64,000 bases of DNA from Marchantia polymorpha subsp. ruderalis (taxonomy: Eukaryota > Streptophyta > Marchantiopsida > Marchantiales > Marchantiaceae), in NCBI GenBank assembly GCA_037833965.1, contig AP031355.1:25197501-25261500 (forward strand). Direction: 5' to 3'. Below, piece by piece: positions 46,309 to 59,614 of the stretch (positions are counted from its first letter, which is position 1; every line of letters begins with the position of its first letter). The notes under the pieces were generated by a model. That model was not told the DNA's origin and made no database searches. It saw only the letters and a list, made by a program, of their open reading frames with translations. Both the position numbers and the translations under genes were made by a program.

Positions 46309-46865
46309 CATAGTTGAAAGGATTGTTACTAATCACTTTCAACTAATTATATAGTAAATTCACAAACACTACGTTGACAAGAATATATATGATTTGCCAC
46401 TCTAACAAAAACTTCATTGAAAACCTACAAAATGTTTCATTGCAAGTTTTAACAATTCCTCTTGTATACATATAGTGGGTAGCAAAAAATTTAATTTTAA
46501 TTTTAATTAGAATTAAATCCTAAAGTAAACTTGAGTTAGATTGACTAGAGATTAATTCAAGTCATGAATTAAGACTAAATTTTATATATTTTTATATTTT
46601 CAATGAAACATTTATTTCTGAAGTAAATTGGAATGTTGTTGAAAATTTGTGTTGAACAATGAATAATAAGATTGTGTTTGAAATTGATGCATGCAAGAGA
46701 AAATCAACTATGATATACTTACATTTAAAATTGATTCTTGAAAATGAGAAAAAAAAATGAGAAAAATACTTGATGAGACCTACTGGAACGTAAAACACTT
46801 TGACAAGATACTAAAAAATTAATTTTACTCGATGAAATCATGCATCCTTAACCTGCATCCCACCT
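46309..46865. other. AT-rich right flank
   Basis: AT-rich DNA without exons, matching the composition of the left flank of the retrotransposon. Confidence 0.5.
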
Positions 46866-47851
46866 AAGACTCGACAAGGTAAGGTAAAAGTTAACCGGGT
46901 AAGGTATGGGTCCCTACTTTTACCCTACCTTTAACCTTACACGTAGCACTATGGTCTACCTTTACCCTTTACCTCTACCTCAGGGTAATTACCCGGTGAC
47001 CTGGTACGAATTTAAAAGGTACCTTGACAGGAATTTACCGAATCAGCCCGTCGCACCCAATCCTTGTCTTGCTCGATCAGCGCACTGGACGTGGGGGGCT
47101 GGACTTGTAGAGCCCGTTTCCGGTGACGCTCTTATGAAAACCCAGTGAGTGGGAAGGCACTGCCACCAGTGAGTTGCACCTTGGCCATGGAGTCAATCTG
47201 ATTCATTCCCACGAATTATACTTTACGATGAAGTGTTGTAGACATGACCATCGACGTGGAGCATGTAATGACAACTTCGTCTCACGGTTGTCCTGATGTA
47301 CGACTGATTCACACATTTCTTCCATCGAGCTATGGATTGTGAATGATAGTACTCAATCAGTTGCGAGTCTTTGGAGCAGCCAGTTGAAGCAACTGAACGT
47401 AAGTGTAAATTTTGAGCCCTTGTAGTTTATCGAATTTCAGATGCATTTTGCGGAATCCCTCGTTCTTCGTGCGACTTCCAGTGGGACTGTGATGACAATA
47501 ATAATATACGAGAAATCCCCTATCGAAACCCACTTCATCACTCCTCGCCACGGTTTTAGAGACCGTGACCACACAGGACATGGCAACCTAGCAGAGTGAA
47601 GACGCGGATCGAGTCAATTCCAGCTCGTATGGTAGTACGCAAAGTCTCCTTTTCGGACTCGTTCTGAGCCTGCAGTGACAATCTTATAGTTTTTTGTTTT
47701 CATGGGTTACCCGGTAAAGACCGGGTAACCCGCGAGGCTCTACCTTTACCCTACATTTCCCTTACCCTATAGCCAAACGTATTACCTTTACTCTTACCTT
47801 TTACACTTTTACCGGATAATCCTAAAGTGTTACCTTATCTTGCCGAGGCTT
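46866..47851. mobile_element. Candidate nonautonomous foldback DNA element
   Basis: About 986 bp bounded by imperfect 22-bp inverted ends (AAGACTCGACAAGGTAAGG on the left; the right end reads the complement with three differences). Both ends are dense in short GGTAA/TTACC and ACCCTTTACC subterminal motifs. A perfect 12-bp hairpin lies inside at 47704-47731. CCCACC occurs close to both ends, but not at identical distance, so no clean target duplication can be claimed. Subterminal motif density recalls hAT-like elements. No transposase is seen. Confidence 0.45.
47704..47731. repeat. Perfect 12-bp hairpin
   Basis: GGGTTACCCGGT, then AAAG, then its exact reverse complement, inside the candidate foldback element. 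Confidence 0.8.
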
Positions 47852-49629
47852 AAACCCACCGTCTCTTGCAAGTTCATATATTGAGAGTTCAACTATATAT
47901 TTCCTTTGGTTGTAGAAGTGAGCTGGGAATGGGATCCGCCATTGATGATTCAACTACTGGATTCATTCACGATTGATTTGAGCATGATTCTAAACATCAC
48001 GCAGTCTAATGCAACACAACCGCCGGTCGATCGGAAAGTGAGGGAAGAGCCTGGAGGATAATTATTTTTTGGTGTAGCTTGATCATGCAATTTGATCATT
48101 GCGTAGCATATAGCATGCGAATTGCGAATCACAAATTTCATATTCTGATTTCATCCAACATTGCTAGAGGGTAGTAGGAGCTACTATGATAAACTAGAAT
48201 TAATAACTATTCAGATTTTAGATCTCCAAACCCACCAAAAAATAATCATATGTTGCTAAAACTAAACTATAACTTTGTTGACAACTACACGTTCGATATA
48301 AAAAAGACATGTTACAAGAACACACGTCACAAGAACTAGTAGGATAACATTAGTGACTGTGAGCAGTTGGAGAAGTCCCATCGGATAAAATAAAACTTCC
48401 GGATATAGTCAATTTTTTTGAAATAAAACGTCAGGATCTAGTCAAATGTTTTGGATCTAGTCAAATGTTTTGCATTCGGATGGATCTCATCGAGTAAATT
48501 TCTTGAAATTTTTTAATCTGAAGTATATATATTTTTATGAAATGGTCTTGTATAATAGTCTATAAATAAAAGTTTATGTTTTGATTTTGAAATTTCATTT
48601 AGATATACAAGCGATAAAATTATGTTTGAAACTATATTTCAAGAATTTGTGTGACTATAAAAGATAAAATTGTGTTTAATTTAGTTTTTATTTCATGTTT
48701 AGATCTTGTGTTTAGAACAAGTTTTGACAATTAAAAGTGAAGTGAAACTAAAAAGTAAAAAATTCACTCTTGAATTTTTTTAATAAAATTGAATAAATTT
48801 TTTATGCAGTCTTTGAAATTTATATGTTTTTTATCTAGAGCTAAACTACATATTGTTAAGAATTTCACCAAAATGTGATTTTCAAAAGTAAATTATGGTA
48901 TTTTAAAGTTCAGAATGCACAAATAAGAAACAAGAATGAGGATCTCAGATTTAAATATTTGCTATTTATGTTTGCTTAGAACGCAATTTTGAAAAGAGTG
49001 TGTGGATAATTCCAACTTTAAGGAAAAATGAAAGATTTATTTGGTTGGAAAGTGAAGACAATCAAAATAACTCAAGAACTAGATGTTATAAAATTTGTGA
49101 GATTCAAAGAGACTATTCAAAGTGAAGTTTGAAGAAATAACTATGAATACTCCAAGTGAATGAAACAACATACATGATTTTTTCGAAGAGAAGTTAAATT
49201 AGATTATAAGTTAATTTTTATGCTATAAAATTTTTAAATAAAGAAAACTTGACAAAATTAACAATTTTTTTGGGATAGTTATCAATGAAAGATTATCAGT
49301 GAAGCACAAGTGCAATGGGCTAAAAAAATATCTGAATTGTTTTTTGAAAAGTTTGAGTGACAAATTTAGTGATTGGGAATAAAAATTGACATCGATCAGT
49401 TAAAATTCAGATACTCTTCCAGATAATCAAAAAACCTCATTGTGGACTTTTTCTATAGACTTAGCATGCATTTTCTCTACATGTTAGGACATATAGTAAC
49501 CATAGAAAACATGCACCACCTTATGACAAAGTTCACACGTGCGAAAGCACAGAGATATTTTCTGTTGGTCGTAGTTTACGAGGAAATCTTCCAATTTGTC
49601 CTCCATATGTCTCTACTCTCGCAGAGTAC
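47852..49629. other. AT-rich intergenic DNA
   Basis: No recognisable exon or RNA gene. Composition becomes less AT-rich near 49.6 kb, as the promoter of the glycosyltransferase gene begins. Confidence 0.5.
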
Positions 49630-49652
49630 TTGCGTCAGAGTCTCTGACGCAA
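49630..49652 (+). promoter_or_regulatory. Palindromic TGACGC-type element upstream of the glycosyltransferase
   Basis: TTGCGTCAGA, a 3-nt spacer and the exact reverse complement lie about 260 bp upstream of the glycosyltransferase ATG. Each arm contains TGACG, the core bound by TGA-class bZIP factors (as-1 type), which are known to drive detoxification glycosyltransferases in flowering plants. Function here is inferred. Confidence 0.35.
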
Positions 49653-49907
49653 TTCGAGCGTCGAAGACCAGGAGCGGAAGACCGAGGCAGCTCCAGTGAC
49701 TGCGATTCGGCGAGTCAATTGTCGACGCCGACATTCTCTTTACCTGAATGTGAAGCGAGTGACCTGATTCGTTTCACGACCATTCTTCCGGTTATGACCC
49801 GAGATTCTGCCGAGGAATTTTACTAGAATTGCCAAAATCGATCAGCTGTATTTGTCAAACCCTCTCAAGGAGCATCTCGAGGTCAGAGAGAGAGAAGAGA
49901 GAGAGAG

Positions 49908-51729
49908 ATGACGTCCATCGAGAAATCTCCGAGAGCCCTGTTGGTCCCAATGAAGACGCAGGGACATTGGACTCCCTTCGTGCACTTGATGCGGGCGCTG
50001 GCAGCTCACGGGATCAATCTCACTGTGTGCCTGACAAAAATTCGTGCTGATGAGCTGAGGATTCTCCTGGAAAAGGGAGAATTCGAGAACGTCGACGTTG
50101 AAATCGTGGAGGTTTTCAGAGATACAACTCATATTCCGAACACGACACGCACCGTCGATCGTATGGTCGAGGATTTTGAAGAGTACAAGGACAAACTCGC
50201 ACTCTTAATGCCCACCGTCTCGTGCGTGATCGTGGACATGTTCGTCGGAGTAGTCTGTGTGGTGCGTACGCTCAGATTTCTTCTGCCCTCTCTTCGTTCT
50301 GCGGGCATTTGCTAGCCGGCCCTTCTGCTTGGAAATCGTCAGTCGTGAGCACAACCCAGCACTCCATCAGATCAGATGGCATGAAATGTCAAGGTCGGCT
50401 TCTGATGTTCCCTGTGTTGCACAGGATTTTGCAGATGAATGGAGGATTCCGATGTACAATTTCGTCACCTCAGCATGTGCCTTCACCTTTTGCTTGCTGC
50501 ACACGCCAACTCTGCTCGACGAGAACTGGAGTTACAGCAATCCAGCCAAGAGCAATTCCCATATAAATCTGCCGGGGCTCGAAATGTTTACCGGAGCTGA
50601 CATTCCGGAAACTATTGCCAAGACGCCGACGCTCTACCGAAAGCACTCGGATGCTTTCAAAAGAAGCGCAGCCGTGATCATAAACTCCTTCGAGGAGTAC
50701 GATGGCAAGCAGCAGAACATTCTGACACAGCAGCTCGAGCTTCATGTCCAGCCCGGCAGGGTAATTCTGCTCTTCATCTGAGCTGATCTTCCTTCACTAA
50801 TTCTCAATTCTCAGTTCTCAATTCCTCCTTCCACCTTCCACCTTCCACGGCCTGTAACGAGGAGTGTTCGACATTTGAACAGGTCAAGCCGAAAGTGTAC
50901 CCGATCGGCCCGCTGCGGCTGGTGGGCACCTCCCGCCTCGACGAGAAGCAGAGCATTCCCACGGTGACGCACGAGTGCATCGAGTGGTTGAACCGGCAGG
51001 CAAATTCGTCCGTGCTCTTCATTTGCTTCGGGAGTGTTCTGCCTCTGGCAGCAGCTCTGAGATCGGCGTTCATCGAAGCCTTGGGCTCGACCGGAACTCG
51101 CTTCCTGTGGGCTCTGCGATTGGCGGAAGGCGATCACGAGGCCGAGGCTGTCGTGGAGGATTTTGAGTCGAGAACGCGAGACCGAGGCCTCGTCGTGAGG
51201 AGCTGGGTGCCGCAGGAGGAGGTGTTGCAGCATCCCGCTGTTCATGGCTTCTTGTCGCACTGCGGCTGGAATTCCATCATGGAAGCAATTCAAGGCGGCA
51301 TTCCCATCGTGGCCTGTCCTATGTATGCAGAGCAAGCCCTGAACGCGAGGTAATCCGTTGCAGCAGCGCAGAAACCCCGATTTGTTTGCTGCTGCTTGTG
51401 TTGAAGACTCAGCCCATCGTCGGGTCTCGATTATACAAGTCTAAAGTGCTTCAATGGCTGCTGCCTGCAGATTCATTGTGGAGGAGTCGAAGATTGCCAT
51501 TCTGATCGCGCATAAGGGCCAAGTGGGCGACGTCGATGGGCAGGAAGTGACGAAGGCGATCAGACTTTTCATGGATGATGAGAGAAGACAATCACTGAGA
51601 CAGAACATTCTGCGCCTGAAGGAGGCAGCGAACGCGACCGTGGCAGAGGGTGGATCATCTCATCAGCATCTGAAGAATCTCGTTGCTGCCATCTCAAAAT
51701 CTGTAAACGGTGAGCCATCACAGACTTAA
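49908..51729 (+). CDS. Family 1 UDP-glycosyltransferase
   Basis: Four exons (49908-50261, 50425-50760, 50883-51349, 51471-51729) join in phase to about 471 aa, normal for plant UGTs. The catalytic His is H20 in the motif QGHWTP, and its partner Asp is likely D110 (VIVDMF). The PSPG donor box spans 338-381, starting WVPQEEVLQH, with HCGWNS inside and ending E380-Q381; a terminal Gln favours UDP-glucose. The enzyme should move sugar from UDP-sugar to a small acceptor in the cytosol; the acceptor cannot be read from sequence. No signal peptide or membrane anchor is seen. The first donor site could also be at 50249/50250, which would shorten the protein by four residues. GA repeats precede the ATG. 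Confidence 0.93.
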
Positions 51730-54179
51730 GCGGAATGACTGTCTGCTCTGTGGCATCGAACACCAAGAGACTAAACTTAGACTGGCCGACTGAGGGCAAC
51801 GGACTTGTCAATTGTAAATCTTTTTTTAAGTTCACAGCGGAAATCAAATAATTTCGGTCCTGTATCGTCAGATTTCATGTTGTCTTTTGCTCCGTCGCAT
51901 GTCGCCACTGGATCCAAGAGGCAGGAAGTCAGTCCGTGACGAGAACTACTGAGAGGTCCCGTTTCTTCTTCCACATCCCGAAAGCTGCGACTCCAAGTGG
52001 TAGGTCTCGTCAAAACATCCAGAATCTCTCCCGTACATACCTTCAACGGAACAAAACACAAAAATACAGCACAATACAACAGAGTTCAACTCGATTCCAG
52101 AAACGAGTAAATATGTGGAATTGTCTGCTGTGTAGACATGATCAGATTCGCCAAAAATCACTCAACACATGGCACTCTTGACATGTTCCCTGAGCCTCTA
52201 TGCGCTAACTCTACTGTATGCCTGCTACAGAAACTACTAAGTTTCCAGAAACTCTAGTCTCTAGTCTCTGCACTAGCCCTACAGAATGAGAAAACTTCCT
52301 GCGCTGTTATACTCAACTAGTGAAGGTACACGTCGAGCTCTAAGCACCTTACTCACGCTCCACACTACATACAAAGAAAAACGAGAATTGAAACATGTCT
52401 GACACGCAAGAAGCAGAAGGTGATGCCTATCTGTGTGCTAACACGTTCAGACACAGGTCGAAACTAAAATAAATCTGAGGGTTTAACTGACAGAGTCTCC
52501 TCGCTTCTGATGTCAAGCGTCTTATTAGACTAGAAAATGATGGATATCACAAGAATCGTCCTTGAAGTGATCATGAACTGGAAACAGGAATTTCCTTTCG
52601 AAGCTTGTATATACGAAAGGAGAGCTCTTCAGAAAGTAGATACGCACTTTGTTCTTCCACGGGGAACTTTGTCATTTTTCATTTGCAAACCCAGCTGGAC
52701 TTCTTAACATGTTCTACTCGTATGATCCGAGTAAGATGCGGGCAACAGAAAATCGGGTGTGCAGGTGGCAGGTACCGCTACACTTTACGATCCTCTGATC
52801 GATATAATCAAGTATTCATGAAAATGAAAACTGCGAAACATCTCAGAAACGAAAAGGAGCAAACTAGAAACTCTGATGTTTCTAGTTTGCTCCATCCTAG
52901 AAACTGATGACTAGACAGGTCTAGCAAGTAGCTGGAATATAGCAAGTTTTTGAAAACCAGACCATAGAGAGAAATTTGGAGACATGTAACCTCAAATGAC
53001 TTATTTGCCCTCGATTCTTATCACAGGTTGTTATTAGAGCCTGTGTTCTAGAGCCGATTTGTGATTAATACCCGGATTGTTCGAGATTATAGAGTTCGGT
53101 TCTCTTTCATTGATTCCACATGCGCAACTATGAGCATCAACTTGCGACAGCGTAAGTAGAAAATAAAAGCAAGAAAATCCATAAAAGTATGCAACGCAGA
53201 TGACCGATCATGGTCTGAACGGGATGACTCAATACATGGATGCTTTCTCTGCAGAGACGGCTACGTTTTTGCCGGCTCAACCAGAAGAACAAAACTGTAT
53301 AATAAGTTATAACTTAAAAAATATTATAGTGATTGAAGTCTCATGAAATACGATTTTCCATCGCGCGTTTCAGGAACTTTCGATCCCTACTCCGTTACGT
53401 GGGCCAAGAAATTTGGCCGTACAAGGATAGAAGGCTAAAACCGTCCAGCTTGAGCAGTACTGTACTTCCGACACGCAGTCCTTAATCCATACGTCTTCCT
53501 TGGAGAAAAATTACTTCCTGGGTGTCGGGTTTATATACCACTTAACAGGACGGCAATAATGCTTAATCATATCTACCTCTGTGGTTACTATTTTTGCAGA
53601 TACTCTTCAGTTCAGAACAAAACGATGATGCAGACATACATGCACAGTGGTATTTCAATATACACATGACGAGATCCAGAACTGAAGTAGTACTGAAGAT
53701 CGGTGAGCTGTAGATTTAATGATAGCTGTACATGTGCAACCAGTGAGGAAAATGTATAGAATCTGCCACCGTTGACTACCTAACTTATTCAGCTAATGAA
53801 GCATTCCATCTCGTCTTCAGATAACTAAATGGACAAAAGAGCAATTTGTCCACAATAGGATTTTATCTTTTTAGTGTCCGACCAACTGCGCTTGTCCGGA
53901 CTTTTCTGAAAACTTGGATTGATCGGACGCACTACGATCCCAAATTGTACTGAACCGAGCTACTTGCGAAAATAAGCTGCTGGCTGAATTGGAAGAACTC
54001 AAGAAGCTTCCTCCAGGTGAGGCCCCGTCGTGATTATCTCAGTATATACAACGGACATTTGATTGAATCTGAGCTGCGTCTCGAAAGCATTATCTCTGTC
54101 ACTGACCCTTTCTCTATTTACATCGTGTTATGGGGTCGCTCCTCATGACTCCGTTACTCTTGTCGAATGGATGACGCCT
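51730..54179. other. Intergenic region between convergent genes
   Basis: Includes the 3' ends of the glycosyltransferase and the lyase. No exon recognised. A strong hairpin at 52856-52893 is listed separately. Confidence 0.5.
52856..52893. repeat. Perfect 16-bp hairpin with 6-nt loop
   Basis: GGAGCAAACTAGAAAC, then TCTGAT, then the exact reverse complement. The stem is long for chance. No T-run or known small-RNA context is evident. Confidence 0.8.
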
Positions 54180-57100
54180 CTAGCTCGGTGGTGCTTCTAG
54201 GCGCAGATAGTCGTACATAACCCCATTGTATGGGCCGGAAGCTTTCCTCTGTGTGAGGTAGATACTGTTCTCTCCCTTGTTCAGATCTGCTGCTGGAATG
54301 TCGACGCTGTAGAGCACATACAAACCCTGAATTCCATGCCGCGCTATAGCGTTGTCTTTGCCGAATGCCGGGGTTTCGTACACAGGCTTAGCTGCAGGAT
54401 CATTCACCCGGACCTATAATAGGACAGACGGGTTCAGATTTCAGAAACTAGAATTCAGCCATACAAGTGTTTCAGTACAAGTCTAAGCCATTTCACGGCA
54501 GAGACTAAGCTTTCTTGACTTTCCATGAGATTTTCCATCGAAGACACATGAGCTGTGCGACAAGAAGCTCATATGATAAAACACGAGGAGTAAAGTTCAT
54601 GTGAACTAAATCAATTGTTGTCCTTTGCTAACCTGAATTGCTGCTATCTGTGCCTGGGCGATTGCCATACGGAGCTTATAGGCACCCTGGCTCTCGTCAA
54701 AGCTGGGGAGACTGAATTTGATCTGCCATCTTGTCGCTGTGTATGTCCCGTCGGACTGTCGCCTGTATATTCAGTGACAAGATACACATTTAATCCAAAG
54801 TGTGGAATCTGAAGTGCTTCATGCGTGCAATTGCGGGTTATACTCTTGTTGTGATGGAAAGTACATATCTGGAGGTTCTATCTCTCAATCATCTTCCGAT
54901 AATGTGGAGATTGTTTCAACTCAGAGACATTGGAGTTCCTACACTTACTCCATCCTTCACTATCTGGGGTACCAAATCCAATCACGCACCATGGGCTGCC
55001 ACGAGGTCTGTATTTACCACTACCAGCCACGTCACCTACGAAGAGAGCGAGATGCGGCTATTGTGCATGTACTGTTCTAAAACAGAACTTTTGATCTCTG
55101 TATGATCTCACCTTGTGTTGTGTGCAAAATACCAATCTTTTGAGTAGTCACTCGTGCCCACCGTGTAGACCAGATCTTCGGATGGATAAAGCTCCGCGTA
55201 TCTTGCCCAGAGTCCGTAATTGCGCCATCTGGACATCATTCATGCGCCATTGGCAGATCAGTTTTTACTCAGCTGCATCTCTTCAATGTAGAGCTTACAA
55301 TTGCACAGCTGATGAAACGTTGGTTGGAAGAACGCACAACATGTACACAGTCGTAACTCCTTTGCAAGATGAAGGAAGATCCAGATCAACAAATGAAGAA
55401 AGACGGCTACTAACTCATCATATTATGAACATGGTCCCGACTTCTGGTAAAGAAACAAGACAACGTGACTCACTTCTCGATATCAACGTAAAGACTGTTG
55501 GGGTACTTTGGATTGGGGTCCGGAATGTAAAACTCAGCAGCTGTTCGACTTGGTGTACCGATCTCCCAAGATGTAGGACCGAATCGTGGAGGCTCGTAGG
55601 TAACGGTACCCAGAGCTATGTCATCACCTGCAAGTGTACATCGTGAACGACAATCGAATCACGTCTGTCAAAGAGATGCATGGCCGGCACCTGAGAACTT
55701 GCAACATTCGTATCAACACAAGTGAATCGATTCCGCTCTCTTCTTTCAACTCCCAGACGAGGGTTGGCCTTTTTCTCGGAAGGTTGGAGGATCATCGGCA
55801 AATGTCGATATCCCCCAATATAACCAAGTGGGAACAATATGCAACACAACCTCTACCTTGCCTCATGCACATGGAGAACTTCGAACAGGCAGAAATCCAA
55901 TTCATGAGTGGTGAAATGAAATTTAATACCTGATAGCCGGGCAACTCATTGACGCAACAGAATGATTAAAATGATCTAAAGACTTGGCTAATGGAAGTGG
56001 TATAATCACAGTACCTGCTGAAACTGTAATGTCTTCTGCTTTCTTGTAATCACCAATGACGGAAGGTACAAAGGCATACAGGTTGTAAGTTCCAGCACGA
56101 ACATGTTTAATGGTGAAGTTTCCTTCTGTATCTGCTTTAACCCAGTACTGGTATCCCTGTGCATGATCACAACACGGAAACTTCGCACATTGAAAATTCG
56201 AATTGAGTCCAGCTATCCAGGCTTATTAGCTAGCTAATTAAGAGAATTTGAGAGGTTGCTGATTCAGTTGTAGTTTGGTCTGCCAATGATAAGTTTGTCT
56301 GCATTGGGAATACACGTAATTAAATATACGATAAACTTTCCTGCTGACTGAGACATTGTATACCTTACTCTCCTTTTGCCACGATCCCTGGTCTCCCGGC
56401 TTTGCCAATCCTACGAGTGCGTCTCTAGCTGACCTCGTTTTGGGCGTTGCATAGCTACAAGAACGAGCGAGTCACACAGAATACAGTTCTTATTCGAACA
56501 ATCGTGTCGTGCTTGGAAGCCCAATATTCTGTAATTATATACACATAATAATGAATAAGGCTTATAACTTCGAAAAGAAATTTTACGGTTCAGGAATAAT
56601 TCAAAGGAGTTTGTCGCCGTACTTGTCATGAACCAAAAGTCTGCCCGTGACTTGTCCTCTGCTCGCTGACTTTGGATAGTCGGACGAAGAGGGCCAAGAA
56701 TAAGGCCAAGCATTCAGTTCTGTCTTCAGCTGTAAGTATCATGAGCATTTCCGTGAACTCGTTCAGCACATGTGAACTTTGCAGCCTCATACAGATAATT
56801 TATCAGTTTAATGAAATTGAGGAAGTCCTTGATTGACAGAAAGAAAGTATGTCCTGGACTATAATGGTTCTAGAGCTAACAAGAATCCACATCATTTTGA
56901 AATGATATAACGTAGTGTACAACTTTCTTACTTCTGATTTTGCATCATCCCACAGAGCACGAACTGCAGTTCCAGCAGCTTTCTTGTTCAGGTACACATA
57001 CACTGGACCGAAGACCTTCTTCCAAGATTCTCCATTTCTGAATTGTGGGCAAAGATCGATACCAGCAAAATGTGCACTGTGAAACATCTGTGACGCAACG

Positions 57101-59614
57101 AGCAAAACTGATAAGTGGGTCTGGTATGCAAACGCATCACTTGAAATAGCACATTTGGCACTGTGCACCATAAAAGGATTGCACTATAATTAGATAGGTC
57201 CAGGCGGTATTACCCCGAGACAAGTAGGACCAGAGTGGGATGTTAGATCCTGCTTGGTGGGACCTCCATTCCGAAACTCATTGCTCGGTGTGATCATCCA
57301 AAATCCGACCATTGGATCGGTCTCGTTGGCCACCCACCCGTGAACTCTGTTGTCTCTGTTGTTCAGAGCGTATTGGTATTTGTCGTCGACCTGCACCACA
57401 GCAACTCACGACGTCTATCAAATCGTATAAACATGAAGCTGGAAATTATTTCGTAATCGTCCAGCTCCCACGGGATATACATTGCTGCTTCATTCTAGAA
57501 TTGCAGACTCTTCACAATGTAATGGATGCAGGCCATATTCTTAATAACTCAAATAATACAAATTGCTCCCACCTGTCCCTTTAAAGCAGAATTCTGAGGA
57601 TTGGTAAGAAGCCTGGCTTCTTTGTAAGCCAGCTGCTCGCTTCGAGCATCGGTAAGATCGGACGGTACGGGCATCAATTTGATCTTGTTATCAGCAAGTG
57701 CAATGTAATGAAAACTGCAGTCACATTCGTAGACTCTGAGTTAGTAGTAATCGCTTCTGAGACAACCATCGCAATCGACCGTAAGGACCGAATGCTGAAA
57801 AAAAGTGTCCCGGCGATAACATGGTTTCTTAGCTAGCTTCGTGTCTTTACTTGGATCCGGAATGGTGCCTTTGATGTTTTGGAAAGGATAATCATAGACT
57901 AGAAAATACGAGAATAATAAGTAGCACAGAATAAACATGATCAGATATAGTACTCGGATTCGCGAAGCTTGAAACAAACTCGGGTTTGACCGAGGTCAAA
58001 ATCAGGCCATCCGGAAGCCCGCGAGTAGATTCCGTAGGTGTAGAAGCCTGAATGCCCACGCACCACAACAAATCTGCAAGTTGCAACAGACGACTAGGAA
58101 TTGTAAGCAGGCAAGAATCAGAACCAAATTCAGAAGTATAGTACTGAGACTGATTAGCAAGCACTTTGACAGTCTAAAACTTGCTAATTTATTTGATAGA
58201 AATTTATGAGATTTAAGCTGATGAGACTAGCAAATTTAAACTAAATAAATTTGCTAGTCCAAAGAGCGATCATGCTCGATAACATGTGGATCTTGTCTAA
58301 GTTCTTCACTTTCTTCAAGACAGGTGTGAGTCTGTATCTGTCTAAGCGTCTGCACCGGTCATCGTTGTTGTATGGTTCTGCAGTTTTAATAATACCTTTT
58401 GTCAATACTCAATGGCACCATGGCCGGCGATTTGCTCGAATCGAACGATCGGATGAAGGACAGCTCGACCTTGTCACCATCTGAGGCAACAACTTTGAAT
58501 TGAGTTCCAGATGGTCTGCAAAAGTATTACAGTTTGAAGTTACATGTACAGCGTACAAGACAAGAAGAAGATCGAAGAACAAGTTTCTCGATGAAGAGGC
58601 TATGAGGTTTTCATTGATACTTTTCCGACTTAAGGTATGACACATAACACTTGGAGACGATATCAAACTTGAAACCCGGATATAATTTACAACTTTACGG
58701 ACTATCAACAAGTTTCTCGATGAAGAGGCTATGAGGTTTTCATTGATACTTTTCCGACTTAAGGTATGACACATAACACTTGGAGACGATATCAAACTTG
58801 AAACCCGGATATAATTTACAACTTTACGGACTATCAACGTCTCACATGTACAGAGGTCTACTTGAAGGTTGAAGGTTTCGATCAGCACAAGATCAGATGC
58901 TTGTCGTAGAACTTACGCATCATATGTGTCTGATCCGTCCACCTCATTCCAGTTCAGATCCCAGTACCTAAAGAAAGAACACTCCGCCAGATGAATAAAT
59001 TAGCTGAGGCTACGATATCGTGTCAACATATACAATCTTGTATATCAATATATACATGGCATTTAAGTAGCTTAGAGGTGGATGGCTGCTGAACTTACCC
59101 TCGGTTGGTATCCGAGTTGGAATCTTCCAATACATTGTCCATTCCTCCGTATTTGATACCTGTAACATGTCCTCCGGGTCTGGATATGGTTACTTGAACA
59201 TATCCATTGTCCACAACAACCTGAAAAAACAATCGAACCGTAGGAGAATGATCGAGAAGCTCATCCTAGTCATGGGAAGTTTTTTTGTTCCACAAGCCCA
59301 AGGCAAGAGCTGGATAAAGCAAGCATGGGCTTCTGGACGCACTGATTGTCAGCCGAGGAACTTCGAATGCCGGAAAAACGGTCACAATACTCGAGAGAAT
59401 ATATCCGAGATATTTATGGAAGAGCATAGAAGAACAACCCGACTACATTGTGATAAAATCTTGAAAACTTCTTCATGGACGTTCTGGATATATCCGACCA
59501 AAAGCAATAGACAGACGCAAATCCAATATCTAGAAGTTGAAAATAACAGGAATTATGATTCTCTTATGACAGTACCTTTGAGCTAGTAGATGTGTATGAT
59601 ACATCAGGAGCCAT
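54180..59614 (-). CDS. Rhamnogalacturonan lyase, polysaccharide lyase family 4
   Basis: Fifteen minus-strand exons join in phase to 633 aa: 59614-59576, 59220-59099, 58967-58917, 58515-58396, 58073-57954, 57714-57573, 57390-57214, 57087-56932, 56729-56623, 56454-56364, 56156-56015, 55627-55474, 55228-55112, 54762-54633 and 54413-54180. Family blocks in order are [36 protein letters not shown], the VDDKYQY to HGW block (199-216), MITPSNEF, then the fibronectin-like domain ([23 protein letters not shown]), then the C-terminal jelly-roll ([25 protein letters not shown]). PL4 enzymes cut the rhamnogalacturonan I backbone of pectin by beta-elimination. No signal peptide is visible from the ATG at 59614. 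An in-frame upstream exon ending at 59737 (GGLQVWSCGGVVLRE) might extend the N-terminus, but I found no ATG for it. Confidence 0.92.
58578..58838. repeat. 129-bp tandem duplication in a lyase intron
   Basis: A 129-bp unit starting AACAAGTTTCTCGATG occurs twice head to tail, apparently identical, within the intron between exons 3 and 4 of the lyase gene. Splice sites at both ends of the intron remain outside the duplication. The identity implies a recent event. Confidence 0.9.

Noticed and set aside
57741-57977. Extra lyase exon (minus strand, [17 protein letters not shown])
   Set aside because: Exon 5 joins directly in phase to the exon starting FHYIALADN, as the family expects, so this lies in an intron.
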